A program made the translations under genes and the position numbers. This document shows positions 47,568-50,931 of a DNA stretch of 50,931 bases, piece by piece; positions within the stretch are counted from its first letter, which is position 1, and every line of letters starts with the position of its first letter. This DNA is from Cyclobacteriaceae bacterium (lineage in GTDB: Bacteria; Bacteroidota; Bacteroidia; Cytophagales; Cyclobacteriaceae), in the NCBI GenBank assembly GCA_025350305.1, contig JANXYC010000063.1, positions 1 to 50,931 on the forward strand. The letters run 5' to 3'. The notes below the pieces were generated by a model. It was not told where the DNA came from. It saw nothing but the letters and a program-made list of their open reading frames with translations, and made no database searches.

Positions 47568-48458
47568 TCAATATAATTCATCCAGAGAAAGTTTCAGATA
47601 TTTTTGTACAGCACGCCAGGTGCTGACAACGGCCACAAAAATACCCAATGCCAGCAGACTGGCAAGCAGTACAAGAATTCGTTGTTGGTTTTCGATCATT
47701 TGCAATTCTTCGATTTTGCGATGACCGATCTGGATGACCAGCCAAATAAGTCCCGCCGCAATCATCCCCGCAATGGTGCCGAGAAGCATGGCCCTCAAAA
47801 TAAAGGGGCCTTGAATAAAAGTCCTGGTAGCGCCGACCAATTGCATACTCCGTATGAGGAACCGCTGGGAAAAGAGCGCCAGTCGTAGTGTGCTGTTAAT
47901 AAGAAAGACGACAACGATCAACAGGATGGATGCCAGCCCTATCAATATGAGCCCAATTTGTGCAATGTTTTTATTCATTGACTCGATCAGACTTTCTTCA
48001 TAGTGAACCAGGAAGACGCCATTGATTTTCTCGACCCTGGATTTAATATCGACCAATTCCTTTTTACTTTGAAAAGCGGTGTCGACGGCAACCAGGAAAG
48101 CATTCCGCAATGGATTTTCACCTAAGAATTTGAAGTCTTCACCGGTGTCTTTGATAAATTGTTTAGCTGCTTCCTCTTTCGAAATGAAGACCAGCGGGTT
48201 CTTGGAACTGTCTTTTAAAATAAAGTCGGATGTCGCCAATTGTTTTTCAATTTCCGCAATGTCTTTTTCCTCCAGCTGGTTTTTCAGATAGACCTGGACT
48301 TTTATATTTTCTTTTACCAGGCGAGCAAGTTCTCCGGAGTACAGTACCAGGATGCCAAATATTCCGACGACAAATAGTGCAAGTGTGATACTAAAGATCA
48401 CGCTAAAAAAAGGGTAGCTCCCCAATTTCTTCTTTTTGACTTTGAATTCTCCAGCCAT
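47568..48458 (-). CDS. ftsX: Cell division protein FtsX
   Basis: 296 residues from MAGEFKVKKKKLG (an in-frame start 14 codons earlier is unlikely). Topology is that of FtsX: transmembrane helix near residues 18-42, an extracellular domain (about 45-160, VQVYLKNQLEEKDIAEIEKQL to VHYEESL), then three helices (about 172-196, 222-245, 268-290). FtsX with the ATPase FtsE governs peptidoglycan hydrolases at the septum. ftsE is not adjacent. First of the downstream row of minus-strand genes. Confidence 0.9.
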   Translation of the reverse strand: MAGEFKVKKKKLGSYPFFSVIFSITLALFVVGIFGILVLYSGELARLVKENIKVQVYLKNQLEEKDIAEIEKQLATSDFILKDSSKNPLVFISKEEAAKQFIKDTGEDFKFLGENPLRNAFLVAVDTAFQSKKELVDIKSRVEKINGVFLVHYEESLIESMNKNIAQIGLILIGLASILLIVVVFLINSTLRLALFSQRFLIRSMQLVGATRTFIQGPFILRAMLLGTIAGMIAAGLIWLVIQIGHRKIEELQMIENQQRILVLLASLLALGIFVAVVSTWRAVQKYLKLSLDELY

Positions 48459-48556
48459 ATTCGCCGGTAAAGATAGCAAGTGGCAATGATTTCGATGCAA
48501 TTAAAGAAAGGCGGAATCATAAAAATTGTCATGTTAGACCTAAAGTTCATGGAGTG

Positions 48557-48596
48557 AACTCGAATTGCCCCGGCTAAACTTGTGGCAATTCGAGTT
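48557..48596. terminator. Perfect 13-bp inverted repeat behind the anti-sigma gene
   Basis: AACTCGAATTGCC (48557-48569) and GGCAATTCGAGTT (48584-48596) are exact reverse complements with a 14-nt loop, 14 bp after the anti-sigma stop on the minus strand. There is no T run, so the role may be transcript end formation or stabilisation. Confidence 0.5.
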
Positions 48597-48610
48597 CCTG
48601 ATGATGCCGG

Positions 48611-49441
48611 TTATTGGCTCCGGTATTCTCTAAGTTTTTTCAGCAGTTGACCGTCACTGATAGGCACCAGTTTTGTAATTGCTGACTGCTTTTCATCCAG
48701 CAAGTAATAGTTCTCTTTGTAGAAAAGGAACACGGCATGGCCATCTCCATGAATTTCCAGGATCTCATAGAGGTTTTTATCAAAAGGTCCGTACAGCATA
48801 AGTTTGTCTTGCGCAAACTGATAGTGGAAATTGTGTTTCTTGTCAACAGGCCCGATAGCTACTTCCATTTTAGAAGGTGAAATTTGTGCTTGACCTGGTG
48901 TAGCAGATTCTTTCCCTTCTTCAGTTTGTGAAAAATCCCCTGAAGGATCCACCACCTGGATGTTTGGCTTACTAACAGGCGTGGATGACTTATTTTCTTT
49001 AAATTTTTCTAATTTCTCCTTTGTTGGCTGTTGGGTCGTGACTGAATCTTCTTGCCTTATGTCGCTCGTTAATGGCACTATTGGTACTATTGCCTTATCC
49101 GTGGATTGCTCTGTAATTTCCTGATTTTGTTCTTGAAGAGAGGTCGTGCTAACCTCGTTTTCATTCATATAAAAGTAAAGACCGGTAGCTACGATACCGA
49201 CCGTCACCACGGCTGCGGCAATCTTACCACCGCTCCAGTAGTTTCTGCTTACCGGAACATTGTTCAACATACTTTTTAATTCTGCCACTCTCGCATGACG
49301 TACACCCTGAACTACCTGCTGTTGAAATTCAACTTCTTCTTTCAATGTCGGATCTCCCTCCAGTTGTTGCTCAAACGCTTGCCTGTCCTGCTCGTTGAGC
49401 CGGTTTGCGAGGTAATCGTCTATCAATTCAAAATTCTCCAT
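48611..49441 (-). CDS. Anti-sigma-factor-like membrane protein
   Basis: 276 residues. A cytoplasmic N-terminal zone (NFELIDDYLANRLNEQDRQA, then FEQQLEGDPTLKEEVEFQQ) resembles the sigma-binding part of Bacteroidota anti-sigma factors. One transmembrane helix follows at about 74-91 (IAAAVVTVGIVATGLYFY), then a Ser/Thr/Gln/Lys-rich linker (about 95-185), then an about 80-residue C-terminal domain with YQFAQDKLMLYGPFDKNLYEI. The gene is 4 bp after the ECF sigma gene, as expected for a sigma/anti-sigma pair. The C-terminal domain may sense an envelope signal; I do not recognise it. Confidence 0.8.
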   Translation of the reverse strand: MENFELIDDYLANRLNEQDRQAFEQQLEGDPTLKEEVEFQQQVVQGVRHARVAELKSMLNNVPVSRNYWSGGKIAAAVVTVGIVATGLYFYMNENEVSTTSLQEQNQEITEQSTDKAIVPIVPLTSDIRQEDSVTTQQPTKEKLEKFKENKSSTPVSKPNIQVVDPSGDFSQTEEGKESATPGQAQISPSKMEVAIGPVDKKHNFHYQFAQDKLMLYGPFDKNLYEILEIHGDGHAVFLFYKENYYLLDEKQSAITKLVPISDGQLLKKLREYRSQ

Positions 49442-49445
49442 TTTC

Positions 49446-49985
49446 TTAGTCTAAAAAGTCGCGTTCAGAATACTGCGATTTCACCAGTTCATCCAGCTTT
49501 TGTTTACACTTATACTTCTTCGTCTTGGCGGTGTCAGTGTTGGCAAATCCCAGTTTATCGGCTATTTCCTGCATCGACATCTCATCAAAGTAATAATACA
49601 TCAAAACCTTGCGGCAGGTTTCACCTAATTGGTCCAGGCATTTGGCTATAATCTTCTCCCGTTCTGGTTTGTCGAGATCCATTGACTCAGAAGAGTCCTT
49701 TGACTCGTTCGAAAGCCGCTTTTTCCGGTCTAGCTCCTTTCTCCACAGATTTTGACAAATACTGTAGATATATGTGCTCATTTTCGAGGTGAGCACCAGG
49801 TTACCCGACCGGGCCTTTTGCCAGAATACCACCAGGGCGTCCTGATAGACATCCCGGGCTTCTTCCTCCGTGCCACTGTTAGTGATGACCAACTTGGTCA
49901 TCATCCGGTAATACTTCTTATAAATAAACTCCAGGGCCTTTTCGTCGCCTTTTTGAATCCTCTCGAAGAGGTCCTTCTCATTCAT
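49446..49985 (-). CDS. ECF-type RNA polymerase sigma factor
   Basis: 179 residues from MNEKDLFERIQKGDEKALEF (a start 11 codons earlier is possible). Region 2 is KKYYRMMTKLVITNSGTEEEARDVYQDALVVFWQ (quoted here as its parts KKYYRMM, EEARDVYQDALVVF). Region 4 is the helix-turn-helix YYYDEMSMQEIADKLGFAN followed by K-rich KTKKYKCKQKL. No region 3, so an extracytoplasmic-function type. It probably directs its own operon and others; the regulon is not visible. Confidence 0.9.
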   Translation of the reverse strand: MNEKDLFERIQKGDEKALEFIYKKYYRMMTKLVITNSGTEEEARDVYQDALVVFWQKARSGNLVLTSKMSTYIYSICQNLWRKELDRKKRLSNESKDSSESMDLDKPEREKIIAKCLDQLGETCRKVLMYYYFDEMSMQEIADKLGFANTDTAKTKKYKCKQKLDELVKSQYSERDFLD

Positions 49986-50090
49986 TTCAAGACCCGATTT
50001 GAATACGCGGTATGCCACGGTGGTAACCCTAATTTAAGTTGAATGAAGTATGCACCAGATAAATGTCGTTATTTTCCGATAATCGGTTTT

Positions 50091-50522
50091 TTAGTCCGCC
50101 CGACGCCAAGTCTGAGTTCGGTAGAAGGGCCCCCAGTAACCTCGTACCTTCAACTCTATTCCCTGTACCCAGATCTTGGCGCGATAGACCTTTCCATTTT
50201 CAGGGTCCAGTATATCACCGCCGGTACACTCGTCGCCGTCTTGCTTCAGGTTACGGATGATTTCCATCCCGATGACCTTCTTGTTGAAGCGGGGATCAGT
50301 AGGATCACATTTGTCACAAACAGGGTCAGGGTCCTCTTTGGGCTGGGTGAAAAGTTTAATGATTTTTCCGTAGATTTTTCCGTTGTCCTCACCAACCTCC
50401 ACAATCGATCGAGGTTCACCGGATGTGTCATCGATGGTCTTCCATTTACCCAGCACCGTTTGGGCGTCTGCCAAATTTCCAATGAGGGTGAGCGCCAATA
50501 ATAGATGGAATTGCATAGCCAT
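50091..50522 (-). CDS. Secreted DUF2147 protein
   Basis: 144 residues from MAMQFHLLLALTLIGNLADA, a signal peptide (Met 50522, or Met 50516). Mature domain: VLGKWKTIDDTSGEPRSIVEV, GKIYGKIIKLF, CDKCDPTDPRFNKKVIGMEI (a C-x2-C pair) and VRGYWGPFYRTQTWRR, all as in DUF2147. This is a beta-rich, lipocalin-like family with unknown ligand. The upstream open frame to 50681 includes an RNA hairpin region and is not used. Confidence 0.88.
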   Translation of the reverse strand: MAMQFHLLLALTLIGNLADAQTVLGKWKTIDDTSGEPRSIVEVGEDNGKIYGKIIKLFTQPKEDPDPVCDKCDPTDPRFNKKVIGMEIIRNLKQDGDECTGGDILDPENGKVYRAKIWVQGIELKVRGYWGPFYRTQTWRRAD

Positions 50523-50544
50523 AACTTTTTCGAAATTAATAAAA

Positions 50545-50572
50545 AAAGAGCCACGAATTTTCGCGGCTCTTT
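50545..50572 (-). terminator. Rho-independent terminator of hppA
   Basis: On the minus strand AAAGAGCCGCGA...GTGGCTCTTT forms an 8-bp stem (AAAGAGCC/GGCTCTTT), continued by inner CGA/TCG pairs beyond one mismatch. A run of seven Ts follows. It lies 20 bp behind the hppA stop. Confidence 0.88.
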
Positions 50573-50592
50573 CCATGAGAAAACTAACGTTA

Positions 50593-50931
50593 TTATTTAA
50601 CTGCCGCAGGCTCGATGGGGATCGTATTGACCACCTCAACCGTTGTTTTCGGCTTATCTTTCTTTGCTTCTGCGCTATCACTTGGCACCAGAAGTGGAGC
50701 GATAACCAAGGCTACGATCGACATGAGCTTGATCAGGATATTCAACGAGGGCCCCGAAGTATCTTTAAAAGGATCACCAACGGTGTCACCAACTACCGCG
50801 GCCTTGTGAGGATCAGAGCCTTTGTAGTACATCTGTCCGTTTATTTCCACCCCCTCTTCAAAGGCTTTTTTTGCATTGTCCCAGGCACCCCCGGCATTGG
50901 CCATAAATATGGCAAGAAGAACACCCGATAC
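50593..50931 (-). CDS. hppA: Membrane-bound ion-translocating pyrophosphatase, C-terminal part
   Basis: The visible 112 residues begin [20 protein letters not shown] and contain [20 protein letters not shown] and [19 protein letters not shown], the signatures of the last catalytic segment and final helix of V-type H+/Na+ pyrophosphatases. The frame is open to the window end. It hydrolyses PPi to pump H+ or Na+; the ion and K+ dependence cannot be read from this part. The tail ([15 protein letters not shown]...) is charged, longer than in many members. Confidence 0.93.
   Translation of the reverse strand, partial: VSGVLLAIFMANAGGAWDNAKKAFEEGVEINGQMYYKGSDPHKAAVVGDTVGDPFKDTSGPSLNILIKLMSIVALVIAPLLVPSDSAEAKKDKPKTTVEVVNTIPIEPAAVK

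Noticed and set aside
50523..50681. N-terminal extension of the DUF2147 protein
   Set aside because: It would run through the hppA terminator and put 53 residues before an evident signal peptide.

Overview
The window looks like chromosomal DNA of a Bacteroidota, most likely order Cytophagales (a gliding, aerobic soil or freshwater type). The signs are a type IX secretion (T9SS) C-terminal sorting domain, a gliding motility GldC homologue, a TonB-dependent receptor paired with a lipoprotein, a DUF6089 barrel protein, a DUF3098 gene behind ftsX, a PID-CTERM-like mini-protein, aerobic aromatic amino acid catabolism and sparse Shine-Dalgarno signals. I see no rRNA, tRNA, CRISPR array, prophage or recognisable transposase. 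The genus (Chryseolinea/Ohtaekwangia-like) is only a guess.

Layout. 1-6331: a large secreted repeat adhesin (5' end outside the window), a 64-aa PID-CTERM-like protein and a PglF/WbpM-like sugar-nucleotide dehydratase, joined by 4-bp overlaps. 6339-9325: DUF6089 protein, sucC, and a LolD-type ATPase. 9326-10233: a gene-free block of short hairpins and 205-bp tandem repeats. 10234-20286: housekeeping genes (mtaB, a DinB-like protein, phosphosugar mutase, hppD, trpS, a DUF1573 protein, a wecB-type epimerase, a glutaryl-CoA-dehydrogenase-like gene). 20323-25746: kynA divergent from the dehydrogenase, a MORN-repeat envelope protein, a FAD-dependent dehydrogenase, a CoA-binding protein and an NTF2-like secreted protein. 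25977-32434: three polyphosphate genes (PPK2, ppk1, ppx) around gyrB. 32543-38211: a SAM-I riboswitch in front of methionine synthase split into two overlapping genes, then a GxxExxY nuclease-like gene inside an inverted-repeat cassette, then metF, then an 86-aa gene between two copies of the metF 3' end. 38362-42792: SGNH lipoprotein plus TonB-dependent receptor. 42911-48458: gldC, scoB/scoA, ribF, truB, uppP, DUF3098, ftsX, all on the minus strand. 48611-50931: anti-sigma/ECF sigma pair, a DUF2147 protein and the 3' end of hppA.

The genes work together in several small modules: methionine and one-carbon metabolism under SAM control (metH in two parts, metF); polyphosphate synthesis, use and breakdown; tyrosine, tryptophan and ketone-body catabolism (hppD, kynA, the acyl-CoA dehydrogenase, scoAB); and envelope or division functions (uppP, ftsX, receptor plus lipoprotein).

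The most unusual content is in the spacers. A consensus repeat (TTTCACGCAAAG...CGCAAAG) occurs at three loci as facing inverted arms. Two are empty hairpins. The third holds a complete GxxExxY (PD-(D/E)XK-like) gene fitted almost exactly between the arms, sitting inside the met operon. This suggests a hairpin-borne, nuclease-associated mobile unit with empty derivatives. Just downstream, an 86-aa gene is bracketed by the genuine metF end and a diverged second metF end, which suggests a separate insertion or recombination event.
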